This document shows positions 1-7,419 of a stretch of DNA of 64,000 nt, piece by piece (position 1 is the first letter of the stretch; each line of letters opens with the position of its first letter). The DNA comes from Sporosarcina luteola (GTDB lineage Bacteria > Bacillota > Bacilli > Bacillales_A > Planococcaceae), in assembly GCF_023715535.1 (NCBI RefSeq), contig NZ_JAMBOI010000002.1, positions 1-64,000 on the forward strand, written 5' to 3'. Made by a program: the position numbers and the translations under genes. The notes beneath the pieces are model-generated. The model did not search any database and was not told the DNA's origin. It was given only the letters and a program-made list of their open reading frames with translations.

Positions 1-138
1 ATACATATTTATAATAAACTTGGTTTTATAAAAGAGGGAGTAGTGCGTGAAAGTTTATATAGAAATGGAAAATGGCATGACATAATTATCATGGGGGTTT
101 TAAAGAGAGAGTATTTGAGCAAACAGTTAAAAATGTAA
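1..138 (+). CDS. GNAT-family acetyltransferase, C-terminal end (5' truncated by window)
   Basis: An open frame runs from base 1 to a TAA at 136-138 and encodes the last 45 residues of a protein. It contains YNKLGF followed by KEGVVRESLYRNGKWHD and a short IIIMGVLKREY strand. This is the typical C-terminus of RimJ/RimL-type N-acetyltransferases: the last acetyl-CoA-binding helix, then the final beta strands. Such enzymes acetylate an amino group of a protein or small molecule. The substrate cannot be told from this piece, and the start lies outside the window. Confidence 0.75.
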   Translation: MHIYNKLGFIKEGVVRESLYRNGKWHDIIIMGVLKREYLSKQLKM

Positions 139-152
139 CATTTTTCATTTAT

Positions 153-224
153 ACTAACGAGTATTTTACTTACAGATCGTTGAGCTGCTCAGGGGCTCAT
201 CTCTTATTGAACTAACGGAGCAGC
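153..224 (+). repeat. Dispersed repeat, copy A
   Basis: This is a copy of a repeat also found at 541-608, 885-949 and, more degenerate, at about 4066-4135 and 5173-5210. The shared landmarks are CTAACGGGTGCTTT at the left, GATCATTGAGCTGCTT and GGCTCAT in the middle, and CTTATTGAACTAACGGAGCAG at the right. Copy A is complete and lies just left of the IS110 remnant. The GAGCTGC...GGGGCTC core can fold into a short stem. The element has no coding capacity. Confidence 0.6.
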
Positions 225-330
225 ATTCCTGTTTGAAGGATTTGCACCATCTTGAAAGAAAAAGAGCCCTCTTGTATGATGCTGAGTGTCAACGTGGAAT
301 TGACCCATCATCAAACAGGAGGACTACACT
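225..330 (+). ncRNA. Structured left end of an IS110-type element (possible bridge RNA remnant)
   Basis: This non-coding stretch precedes the truncated transposase. It contains nested complementary segments: CCTGTTTGA (228-236) with TCAAACAGG (311-319), TGATG (277-281) with CATCA (306-310), and GTCAA (288-292) with TTGAC (300-304). IS110 elements are known to express a structured bridge RNA from a non-coding end, and in the IS110 group this lies 5' of the transposase. That it is such an RNA here is inference from position and pairing. The element is incomplete, so it is probably inactive. Confidence 0.35.
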
Positions 331-540
331 ATGTATTCTAAGTGGAATGAAAAGCTAAATCAAGTAACGGAAAACACATTAATTGTCGGCATGGATATCG
401 CTAAGAGTACTCATTACGCATGCTTCGTAGATGAACGCGGACGTGTACTTGAGAAAGCTTTTGCCGTACATCAATCCAGAGAAGGATTTGAAGCATTATA
501 TCAAAATGTACTTCGTGCTATGAAAGTACATGGAAACTAA
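331..540 (+). pseudogene. IS110-family transposase, truncated N-terminal fragment
   Basis: The 69-residue product carries the first beta strand of the DEDD (RuvC-like) catalytic fold, GMDIAKSTHYACFVDERGR at about residues 20-38, whose Asp is the first acidic catalytic residue of IS110-family transposases. Full-length members have roughly 400 residues, so the rest of the catalytic domain and the C-terminal Tnp20 domain with its Ser are missing. The start has a good AGGAGG site (about 317-322). The frame ends exactly where repeat copy B begins (GGAAACTAACGGGTGC), so the break is probably a deletion or recombination at the repeat. The fragment cannot be active. Confidence 0.8.
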
Positions 541-608
541 CGGGTGCTTTACTTCAAGAAGGAGTAAAGCTTTTTTTCTTATTGAACTAACGCGGCAGTT
601 TAGTTTAA
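541..608 (+). repeat. Dispersed repeat, copy B
   Basis: This copy has the left landmark ACGGGTGCTTTA and the right landmark CTTATTGAACTAACGCGGCAG of the repeat family. Its middle is shorter and is replaced by a hairpin with a T tract (see the terminator entry). It abuts the end of the IS110 transposase fragment, so copies A and B bracket the IS remnant. Confidence 0.55.
546..577 (+). terminator. Hairpin with T tract inside repeat copy B
   Basis: GCTTTACT (546-553) pairs with AGTAAAGC (563-570), followed by seven T residues. It could terminate transcription entering from the IS fragment. Confidence 0.55.
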
Positions 609-640
609 CAAGAATAATAAAATGAATTAAGGAATGAAAC

Positions 641-865
641 ATGAAAATAATCCTTTGGCTTGTAAATGCTGTTATGTTATTTGGTGTTTGGTTGTTTGCT
701 TCTGTCTTTCTGGCAGGGGATGAATGGTGGTCTTTATATACTTATAATATGGAGGAAATATCTCCTTTCAATCTAGAAATATCTTGGCTAAATGTCTTTA
801 TATTTGGGTTCATTTCCTTAGCAATTTCTTTTTTCCTTATAAAGATAACTTCAGTAAAAAAATAA
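641..865 (+). CDS. Small membrane protein, unknown function
   Basis: A 74-residue product starts at an ATG preceded by AAGGAATG. It has a hydrophobic segment at about residues 4-25, a polar aromatic stretch containing DEWWSLYTYN, and a second hydrophobic segment at about 50-68, ending in a Lys-rich tail. It therefore looks like a two-pass membrane protein with a short outside loop. I do not recognise a named family. It lies between repeat copies B and C in a zone of gene fragments. The ribosome site and clear two-segment topology favour a real gene. Confidence 0.5.
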   Translation: MKIILWLVNAVMLFGVWLFASVFLAGDEWWSLYTYNMEEISPFNLEISWLNVFIFGFISLAISFFLIKITSVKK

Positions 866-884
866 CAACTTAGCTCTTCTTCAG

Positions 885-949
885 CTTACGGGTGCTTTTA
901 TTGCAGATCATTGAGCTGCTTTGGCTCATATCTCATTAACCTAACGGAC
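885..949 (+). repeat. Dispersed repeat, copy C
   Basis: The copy runs from TACGGGTGCTTTTATTGCAG through GATCATTGAGCTGCTT and GGCTCAT to CATTAACCTAACGGA. It closely matches copy A. Its right edge coincides with the abrupt start of an otherwise open membrane-protein frame at 945. Confidence 0.6.
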
Positions 950-1100
950 TTGGATAGCAATTGGTATTATTGGTGGTATTATTTATACTGTCAGTAAGTT
1001 TTTCTTTTATAATGGAGGCAAGAAAATCAAGGATATTCTGTTTCTGATAGTACTTTTCGGGTTACTTATATGGGGAATTTATATACTCAAAGTACTGTAA
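945..1100 (+). pseudogene. C-terminal fragment of a membrane protein
   Basis: An open frame of 51 codons runs from the edge of repeat copy C to a TAA at 1098-1100, with no start codon or ribosome site at its left. The product has two hydrophobic segments (IAIGIIGGIIYTV and ILFLIVLFGLLIWGIYIL) separated by FFFYNGGKKIKD. This pattern is that of a real membrane protein whose 5' part was lost at the repeat junction. The family is not recognised. Confidence 0.4.
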
Positions 1101-1154
1101 TACCTAACTCTTCGATTCTTCAATTGGTCGCTTTAGTTTTAGAAGTCAAATTAA

Positions 1155-1191
1155 AAAATCGGTTCCTAAACGTTGTAAAGGAACCGATTTT
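1155..1191. terminator. Bidirectional terminator hairpin
   Basis: AAAATCGGTTCC (1155-1166) pairs perfectly with GGAACCGATTTT (1180-1191), with A and T tracts on the two sides. The minus-strand side follows a short frame ending in a TAG at 1193-1195 (reading ...KRGRIKKTWIYNGKQIME), which may be the remnant of another gene. Confidence 0.75.
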
Positions 1192-1258
1192 TCTATTCCA
1201 TAATTTGCTTACCGTTGTAAATCCACGTTTTCTTGATGCGACCCCTTTTAGGTGAAAT

Positions 1259-1303
1259 CCATTGTTGTTTTGTTCAAGCTATCATAAAAAACAATGGTTT
1301 TTT
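1259..1303 (+). terminator. Hairpin plus T tract upstream of the XRE/TPR regulator
   Basis: CCATTGTT (1259-1266) pairs with AACAATGG (1290-1297), followed by six T residues. It lies 113 bp before the regulator's start, so it either ends transcription from the left or acts as an attenuator in the regulator's leader. Confidence 0.5.
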
Positions 1304-1415
1304 CAATTTGTGTAAGTACACTGTAAATAGAAAGATGAACCCAGTTGTTTATCGAGATATACACAATAAAAGAATTAGAGAATTTGCTAAAGTAAAACTG
1401 GAGGGGTTGATTGCT

Positions 1416-2693
1416 GTGACAGATAATGAGGCAAAGAATTGGGGCCTGCTGATAAAATATCATCGTCAGCAACAAGGATTAAAGCAAGATGATGTTGCAG
1501 TGGGAATTTGTACACCTTCTTACTTAAGTCGTATTGAAAATGGTGTTGTCATTGCTGAACAAATTGTATACGAAATGTTGTTAGCACGCCTAAACATCGA
1601 TTTGGCTCAAGAAAAGAATAAGTTGGAGATAAAACTTTCATTTCTTGAAGCCGTCTACGCAAAATTATTATCAAATGAAATTCTTACAAAAAACGAAATT
1701 GAAAGGTTGGAGTCATTTCAAACAGAAATGTTCCAGCAAGAAGTCGATTTGATAGCTGGACTGATTTATAGTCGGTATTTAATATCTATTGATAAACCGA
1801 TTGAAGCTCGCGAGCTGCTTGTGAAAATTGAGCCGTTTATCACTTGGTATCAAGACAGAGGAACACAATTGTATATTGCAATCACAACGAATGCTCATTT
1901 ATCTTTTTTAGAGTTCCGGGACATCATTGTAAGGGAAGAACAACAGCATGTTAGCAATTTTATGAATTTTGCTAGCCGATTCGAACAAGCGAATTATTAT
2001 TATCACTTAGCTTTTGCGCACCACCGCTATTATTCATTCCAGCAAGCACTGCATTACATAAATAAGGCGACAAAAGCGTTCTCTCACCACTATAAACCTT
2101 TATTCCAATTGAAGCTATATTCGATGAAGGGGGTTATCTTGAATGATTTACATAGATTCCAAGACGCAATAATGGAATTTAAGGCAGGAATAGATTTGTT
2201 GAAAAATGTTCCATCAATACAAACTCCGAGGCAGTGGAGTTCTCTTTATAATAACATTGCCTACTGCTATGAATGTCAAGGCTTATTCGTTGATGCGATG
2301 ACACTTTATGGGAGATCCAATAAATATAAAGATGATTTACATACAGTTATTAATTGGATGAGGGCGAGTTATCAGAATGAAGATGAGGAAACACTGAAAA
2401 ATCTGTTTGAACAGTACCCCAGGGAACGGTTTGTTGTACTTCATCATCAATATCAATGGGATTTATTGAAATATGCAAGTGAACGAAAATTCACTCTTAC
2501 TAAGTTGAAAGAAATAGAAGAGCGAGCCTTCCCGCATTTTATGCAGCAAGAGTATTATTCATTAACATTGTATTATGCACCATTATGGGCAGCATTTTAT
2601 GAAAAACTACATGCTTATAAGCAAGCTAGCATTTGCTTCAAACATGCATTTGCTGCGAGTGAGGAAATACGCCGGCGTATGGGTAGCAATTAG
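1416..2693 (+). CDS. XRE-family HTH regulator with TPR-like C-terminal region
   Basis: A 425-residue product starts at GTG 1416, nine bases after GGAGGGG; a longer in-frame reading from 1233 has no ribosome site. Residues 10-60 form a Cro/C1-type helix-turn-helix with the SYLSRIENG recognition segment. The remainder is helical, with spaced aromatic and Ala residues typical of TPR repeats (for example the stretch around FQQALHYINKA and YNNIAYCYECQG). This layout is that of RRNPP-type regulators (PlcR, NprR, Rgg relatives), which in known cases bind a secreted peptide. No peptide precursor gene is visible next to it. An MFS exporter follows 11 bp downstream and is probably co-transcribed, so its substrate or expression may be linked to this regulator. 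Confidence 0.75.
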   Translation: MTDNEAKNWGLLIKYHRQQQGLKQDDVAVGICTPSYLSRIENGVVIAEQIVYEMLLARLNIDLAQEKNKLEIKLSFLEAVYAKLLSNEILTKNEIERLESFQTEMFQQEVDLIAGLIYSRYLISIDKPIEARELLVKIEPFITWYQDRGTQLYIAITTNAHLSFLEFRDIIVREEQQHVSNFMNFASRFEQANYYYHLAFAHHRYYSFQQALHYINKATKAFSHHYKPLFQLKLYSMKGVILNDLHRFQDAIMEFKAGIDLLKNVPSIQTPRQWSSLYNNIAYCYECQGLFVDAMTLYGRSNKYKDDLHTVINWMRASYQNEDEETLKNLFEQYPRERFVVLHHQYQWDLLKYASERKFTLTKLKEIEERAFPHFMQQEYYSLTLYYAPLWAAFYEKLHAYKQASICFKHAFAASEEIRRRMGSN

Positions 2694-2704
2694 GGGGAAA
2701 TGGG

Positions 2705-3904
2705 ATGAAGATGTTCAGGAAATACGGTTTGATATTAGGGGGGCTAGGCTTTTCCAATTTGGGTAATTGGATTTATTTAATTGCATTGAATTTGCTGGTT
2801 TGGCATTTAACACATTCACCTGCAGCGGTGGCAGGAATTTATATTGTAGGCCCAGTCGCCCGCATTTTTAGTAATTTCTTTGTAGGTTCATTGATTGATC
2901 GCTATGATAAAAAATGGTTGATGGTTTATAGTGATATTATTCGAGGAATCATCGTTGGCATCATGCCGTTTTCATCGACGATTTGGGTTATCTATGGTCT
3001 TATCTTCCTTGCAAATATTGCAAGTAGTTTCTTTGGGCCGAGCAGCACATACGTAATTACAAAGCTCGTAAAGGATGAAGACAAACTAAGATTTAATGCG
3101 TTGAATAGTACACTTAGTTATGGTTCGTTTATGATTGGGCCGGCACTTGCTGGAGGAATTATCGCAATTAGTAATACAGGTGTGGCAATGTGGGTGAATG
3201 CTCTTACATTCTTCGTCTGTGCATGGGCAATTGCTTCATTACCGAACATTGAGAATGAAGAAACCGACAATCTTAGACGTTTAACATTCAGCGTCATTCG
3301 TGAAGATTTTTCACAAGTATGGGACTATATACGAAAAAAACCGAAACTACTTACTTTTTTTGTTGTGTATATTACTGCCTTGATGTTCGCCTTTGCACTT
3401 GATTCTCAAGAGATGACTTTTTTAAAAGATGTCTTACATACAACGGATACGACATATGGAATCGTTGTAAGTGTTGCTGGAATCGGTGCGATTTTAGGCG
3501 GATTATGTGCGACTGCATTGGTGAAAAAGCTCTCTGTACAAACGTATATTGGTGCTGGCTTTTCTTTAACGATGCTCAGCTATTTAATCTTTTACGCCTC
3601 TAACGTACTATGGTTAGCAATCATAAGCTTTATAGCCCTTGGATTTTGTATGGCATTTAGTAATACAGGATACGCAACGATGTATCAAAAAACAATCCCC
3701 CCTGGATTGATGGGGCGCTTTGGTAGTTCACTTGATCTTCTGCAAAGCATTGCGCAAATCATCTTTACGTTTGCCTTAGGCATTCTTGCTAAGTGGTTTC
3801 CTTTGCAAATGCTAGCAGTGATCTTTTCTTCGTTTGGACTTATATTAGCTGTTTATTTATATTTCTATCTAGTACCCCATACCAAACAATTTGCTTTGAA
3901 GTAG
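2705..3904 (+). CDS. MFS exporter (macrolide-efflux-like)
   Basis: A 399-residue, very hydrophobic protein with about 12 membrane segments. It has the loop 2-3 MFS motif in the form GSLIDRYDKKW at about residues 61-71. The length and overall look fit the MFS_3 group that includes MefA-like macrolide exporters. The start is 11 bp after the XRE/TPR regulator, with an AGGGGGAAATGGG ribosome site. The pair resembles a regulator-exporter unit, in which the exporter could move a drug or a signalling compound. The substrate cannot be assigned from sequence. Confidence 0.8.
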   Translation: MKMFRKYGLILGGLGFSNLGNWIYLIALNLLVWHLTHSPAAVAGIYIVGPVARIFSNFFVGSLIDRYDKKWLMVYSDIIRGIIVGIMPFSSTIWVIYGLIFLANIASSFFGPSSTYVITKLVKDEDKLRFNALNSTLSYGSFMIGPALAGGIIAISNTGVAMWVNALTFFVCAWAIASLPNIENEETDNLRRLTFSVIREDFSQVWDYIRKKPKLLTFFVVYITALMFAFALDSQEMTFLKDVLHTTDTTYGIVVSVAGIGAILGGLCATALVKKLSVQTYIGAGFSLTMLSYLIFYASNVLWLAIISFIALGFCMAFSNTGYATMYQKTIPPGLMGRFGSSLDLLQSIAQIIFTFALGILAKWFPLQMLAVIFSSFGLILAVYLYFYLVPHTKQFALK

Positions 3905-4065
3905 TAAAACGAAAACTTTTGGAATATTCCTTCAATGAATAGGCAAGGACTTCAACTATAAAACAGATTGAAAACTCCCTAACATAGGGAATCTTTGAAC
4001 AAAATAAACGATATTCCGCAATCTGACGCAATTGTTTAATAAACGTCTCTTTTTTCTTCTTCAAC

Positions 4066-4135
4066 TTATGGGTACATTAGTTAAATATGATCAACAGCTT
4101 ATTTTGCTGGCAAGGCATGTTAGTTAAAAAGTTTT
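4066..4135 (+). repeat. Dispersed repeat, copy D (degenerate)
   Basis: Only the left part (CTTATGGGTACATTAGTTAA) and a GATCA...CAGCTTATTTTGCTG core resemble the repeat family. The right edge reads GTTAGTTAAAA. The rest of 3905-4172 has no gene that I can support. Confidence 0.3.
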
Positions 4136-4172
4136 TTCTGTTTTACCAGTGTAGTTTAAGGAGAGAATGTTA

Positions 4173-5150
4173 ATGATTATTCATGACAAATTGTACGGTG
4201 AGTTCGTAGTAGATAAAGTACTAGAAGAGTTAATATTAAGTGGACCTGTTCAAAGGTTAAAGGGAATTCACCAAGGTGGAGCAAGTTATTTGGTTAATCA
4301 GAAATGGAATGAAACACGTTATGACCACTCAATAGGTGTAATGTTGCTAATAAGAAAACTTGGGGGCTCATTAGAAGAGCAGATTGCAGGGTTGTTGCAT
4401 GATGTTTCCCACACAGCCTTTTCTCATGTAATTGATTTCGTGTTTGAAAATGAAGAAGAAAACTATCATGAAAAGATATTTAGCTCTGTCGTTAAAAAAT
4501 CTGAAATCCCAGTAATTTTATCTAAATTCGATTACAACTATGAGGAAATTCTGTTTGATGATTCAAAGTGGACATTATTGGAACAACCTGCACCTGAATT
4601 ATGTGCGGATAGGGTAGATTCCACTCTTCGTGATATGTATGGTTATGGGAATATTTCGTTAGAGCAAGTGAATCGTTTTTTGCATGACTTAATTGTTTTC
4701 GAAGGGAGAATGTATCTTCAAAACATTGAGGTAGCGGAATGGTTCGTCAAAACATATTACAAGGAGGTTATTGATTTTTTTATGAACCCGTTAAATATCT
4801 ATGGATATGATATGTTAGCCAAGACTCTGAAACTTTCATTAGAAAAAAAAATATTAAACCTAAAAGATTTCCTTGGTAAAGATGACGAATTATTAAGTAA
4901 AATTAAATCGTCAGAAGATAAGGAGTTACTCGATCTGTTAAGAAAAATCAATCCTAATGTACAAGTGAAAGAAGATAGAGAAAACTACGATATATATAGA
5001 AAAAACAAACTTCGTATGATTGATACTTCCATTTTTAAGGGTGAAGAATTAACACCAGCGTCGAAATTATCGGAGAAAATTAGAGATATGAATACTAAAG
5101 CATATGAGAAAGCCACAAGAGGAATGTATGTAAGAATACTCTCTAACTAA
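4173..5150 (+). CDS. HD-domain phosphohydrolase
   Basis: A 325-residue protein. The ATG at 4173 is nine bases from AAGGAG and is preferred to the ATG at 4167, which is too close. The metal-binding HD signature is complete: DHSIG (H52), LLHDVSHTAFSH (H76-D77) and CADRVD (about D146-D149). This is the arrangement in dNTP triphosphohydrolase-like and nucleotide-cleaving HD proteins such as the YwfO group. It probably hydrolyses a phosphorylated nucleotide in the cytoplasm, but the substrate is unknown. It sits alone between repeat copies D and E. Such single HD enzymes can belong to phage-defence or house-cleaning functions; nothing here decides between them. Confidence 0.75.
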   Translation: MIIHDKLYGEFVVDKVLEELILSGPVQRLKGIHQGGASYLVNQKWNETRYDHSIGVMLLIRKLGGSLEEQIAGLLHDVSHTAFSHVIDFVFENEEENYHEKIFSSVVKKSEIPVILSKFDYNYEEILFDDSKWTLLEQPAPELCADRVDSTLRDMYGYGNISLEQVNRFLHDLIVFEGRMYLQNIEVAEWFVKTYYKEVIDFFMNPLNIYGYDMLAKTLKLSLEKKILNLKDFLGKDDELLSKIKSSEDKELLDLLRKINPNVQVKEDRENYDIYRKNKLRMIDTSIFKGEELTPASKLSEKIRDMNTKAYEKATRGMYVRILSN

Positions 5151-5172
5151 TGTGGGATTGGGTATTGTTCAA

Positions 5173-5210
5173 CGGGTGCTTTAGTTGAGGATCATTAAGT
5201 TTTTGCTACT
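5173..5210 (+). repeat. Dispersed repeat, copy E (left half only)
   Basis: CAACGGGTGCTTTAGTTGAGGATCATTAAG matches the left and middle of the repeat family, then similarity stops. Confidence 0.45.
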
Positions 5211-5266
5211 CTAGGTGCACTATAATAAAATGGAAGGAATATAAAAGCTGTGATGGGGTGTTTGCA

Positions 5267-5467
5267 TTGGGTAAGATAATTCCTTTTAAGACAAAGCAAC
5301 AGATTGAAACGGAGAAGGCGAAAAAAACTATCCGTGAATGGGAAAATTACTTAGAGTGAGAAGATGCTAACTGGCATAATGTTTTATATAGAGCTGAAGA
5401 TGTCACGGAATTATCAAAAGAAGAGACGGATTGGCTGAATGACTGGTTGGAGAAGAACGATAATTAG
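5267..5467 (+). pseudogene. Small hydrophilic protein gene interrupted by an in-frame TGA
   Basis: A 66-codon frame begins at TTG 5267 and ends at TAG 5465-5467. It has a single in-frame TGA at 5357-5359 (codon 31). The first part reads GKIIPFKTKQQIETEKAKK and continues through REWENYLE; after the stop come EDANWHNVLYRAED and a charged SKEETDWLNDWLEKNDN tail. Both halves have the composition of one small, charged, helical protein, so this is a young pseudogene with one nonsense change. A GATGGGGTG ribosome site precedes the start. The family is not recognised. Confidence 0.5.
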
Positions 5468-5733
5468 TTGAAGTTTTTTATGGTTACTAAGCATAGAAGA
5501 AGTTCAGTATAGGATCCGATTCGTTTAAACGCAACACAAATACAACACAAGATAGTTGTAAATGCTGTAACAACAACGTTTCTCGGCATATATATACGTC
5601 CTCCTGGGTCGTAGCTACATGTGGTTCAAACCGAAATATATCAAGCCTTCTAGCGAAGTTTTTAGAGGAGTCTATGAGCTGTCAAATTCTGAATTACAGA
5701 CTCCTTCTAACTACTTTCATTAGGAGGTTTTTT

Positions 5734-6257
5734 GTGTTGAAAAACCGAGAAAGGGTTTAGTGTTCGTTACGGACTTAACCGATATATTTGACGGATAAGC
5801 CCACAATAGCCAGCGCGAGCGGGGTACCGTACTGTTGACGCGGACATCCGAGAGGTGCCTACGCCAGTGCAGATACAAAGCAACGGGGCTGGGCAAGGTG
5901 ACGGGGTACACGCAAAAAGCGGTATGGGTGGACTATTCGGGTGTTCATGACGGAAGGGTAATAGTATTTGACGCCAAGAAAACATCAAGCCGGACGAGCT
6001 TCTCGCTTAATAACATTTCGAGCATCAATACGAACTACTGAAATCATGGCACCAAAAATGCGCCCAGGCATTCCTGCTTGGTTCTTTCACCAAGTTGGAT
6101 GAAAAATATACCTTCTAGCATTCAAAACGCCAGAAATTGGGAGGATGCAAAGAAAGGCGAAAGGAAGTCGATACCGCATCGGGCTTTCCTTATGGAGTGC
6201 GATCGTGTGAAAAGTGATAAGGGGTATGTGCTGCATTATTTGAAATATGTAGGTTGA
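5734..6257 (+). pseudogene. recU: Phage-type recU (Holliday junction resolvase), multiply frameshifted
   Basis: Reading across frames reconstructs a RecU-like resolvase: VPTPVQIQSNG, then GKVTGYTQKAVWVDYSGVHDG, FDAKKTSSRTSFSLNNIS, EHQYELLKSWHQKCAQAFLL, KLDEKYTF, NWEDAKKGERKSIPH and FLMECDRVKSDKGYVLHYLKYVG. The D...FDAK pair matches the nuclease active site of the family. At least three frameshifts and one stop break it (near 5790-5830, 5890, 6010 and 6115). A GTG/TTG start with AGGAGG (5722-5727) remains. Phage RecU copies resolve recombination intermediates and usually lie in the early or middle region, ahead of the packaging genes. This fits the terminase fragment at 7420. Confidence 0.75.
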
Positions 6258-6347
6258 GGAATGGGGGGAACGATGTAAATCAGTTTGTTTATTACTATTT
6301 ATACTGCATAGCTTTACCATCCTCTAAAGGACAATAAAGCTTTTACC

Positions 6348-6431
6348 TTACCTTCTTTCGGTGATATCGATAAGAGCAAGGACTACGACAAGATGTGCAA
6401 CTACAATAACAATGTTTTCGCTCATTTTCAT
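6348..6431 (-). CDS. 27-residue hydrophobic peptide, holin-like type I toxin candidate
   Basis: The minus strand encodes 27 residues from ATG 6431, preceded by GAAAGGAAATAA. It has a short acidic start (MKMSEN), an uninterrupted hydrophobic stretch of about 16 residues (IVIVVAHLVVVLALI), and a charged end (DITERR). This matches the shape of the small holin-like toxins (TxpA/BsrG-like and related peptides of about 30 residues) often found in Bacillota prophages. It lies inside the prophage remnant between recU and the HTH fragment, on the opposite strand. No antitoxin RNA promoter was confirmed. It may also be a chance reading frame. Confidence 0.4.
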   Translation of the reverse strand: MKMSENIVIVVAHLVVVLALIDITERR

Positions 6432-6679
6432 TTATTTCCTTTCTTGCTGATATTGTATGCGGATTGTTACTTTTCTATGCAATAAACACCTTCTTGTTGT
6501 TGATATTTAAGTATTTCTTGTATTTGTATATTATTGCTTCTAACTAAATTTATTTTATATATTCATTCAAGTTTTTTTGCTTCTATTCAATTGAAAGTGA
6601 TTGTGTTCAGATGAATCCGGAGTTGGTCCAATAGATCGGCGGCGTGCATAGGTAGCGCCGTAAAGCATTAGGTGTTTCG

Positions 6680-6796
6680 TTTGTTGTTTGATGATGTCAC
6701 GGTCAATTGGAAATGGACAGAAGGCGAATTGATGCATTTTCGCCAGTTGTGGCGTGAGGGTGCGAGTATACAGGAGATTGGATGCAAAAATTGATG
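6680..6796 (+). pseudogene. Phage helix-turn-helix protein fragment
   Basis: The frame encodes RLLFDDVTVNWKWTEGELMHFRQLWREGASIQEIG, then a stop. The W-x-W start followed by a FRxLWxEGxSIQEIA-like helix is typical of small phage HTH proteins of Bacillales prophages. No start codon with a ribosome site is present, and the C-terminal half is missing. It joins abruptly to another short open frame (6784-6909) ending in ...KIKVKIKIEKY, whose family I do not recognise; the two may have been fused by a deletion. Confidence 0.4.
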
Positions 6797-6969
6797 ATAA
6801 GTTGATTCAACAAATAGTTGAAGATTCTATTAAAAATATTTCTGAAACAGTAACAGTAACAACTAGCGAAGAAAAAATAAAGGTGAAAATAAAGATAGAG
6901 AAATATTAACAGTGAATTAAGGATACAAACAGCCTTAAGAATAAAGTGATTTTATGGATATGTGAATAA

Positions 6970-7203
6970 ATGTACTTAAACTTCCACAAAAATTTCAGAA
7001 CGGGTATAGATTTGTATGGCTGGCGAAGAAGGTCGATCAACTATGGTGCCATTGAGCCCATCCGTTAGTCTGACTCCAACGACCACGGTGCATCACAGAC
7101 TGTCACTCTAATGGGAATCCAAAACTATTACTCAGTTGCAACTCAAATCCCAATTAATTTGAATGAGTTAAACCTACATCTACGTTTAGGCGACAAGAAG
7201 TAA
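6970..7203 (+). pseudogene. Small phage-region gene with one in-frame TAG
   Basis: A 77-codon frame runs from ATG 6970 to TAA 7201-7203 and is broken only by TAG at 7066-7068. It begins MYLNFHKNFRTGIDLYGWRRR and reads SINYGAIEPIR before the stop; after it come SNDHGASQTVTLMGIQNYYS and VATQIPINLNELNLHLRLGDKK. The long open reading on both sides suggests one former gene. No family is recognised and the ribosome site is poor. It is within the prophage remnant. Confidence 0.3.
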
Positions 7204-7367
7204 TTTAACTCAATTCACCAGTCGGGCGAAATTGTTGAATAAGCGCTTCACTTTTCTCCTTCATGAATCGCACGGAAAAAGAATCAAATGAGTACGGCGG
7301 TTACTTCCCGACTATGGAAATAGAAAAACTTTAAAGTAAAGTCCAACTATCCTATTGCAGTAAAGTA

Positions 7368-7396
7368 AACACTCTCTAGATCGGGAGTGTTTTTTT
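7368..7396 (+). terminator. Terminator in the prophage remnant
   Basis: AACACTC (7368-7374) pairs with GAGTGTT (7385-7391), followed by a run of T residues. It lies just before the terminase small subunit fragment, where phages often separate the early region from the packaging genes. Confidence 0.7.
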
Positions 7397-7419
7397 GTAC
7401 TTGAAAATAAAGGAGGCGG

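Noticed and set aside
1070..1255. 61-codon plus-strand ORF
   Set aside because: It crosses the membrane-fragment end and a terminator hairpin, with no ribosome site.
1233..1415. N-terminal extension of the XRE regulator
   Set aside because: It reads through a terminator-like hairpin. GTG 1416 has the ribosome site and begins at the HTH domain.
5720..5988. Two overlapping minus-strand ORFs of 63 and 73 codons
   Set aside because: They are antisense to the recU remnant, rich in His/Arg/Pro from reverse reading, and without ribosome sites.
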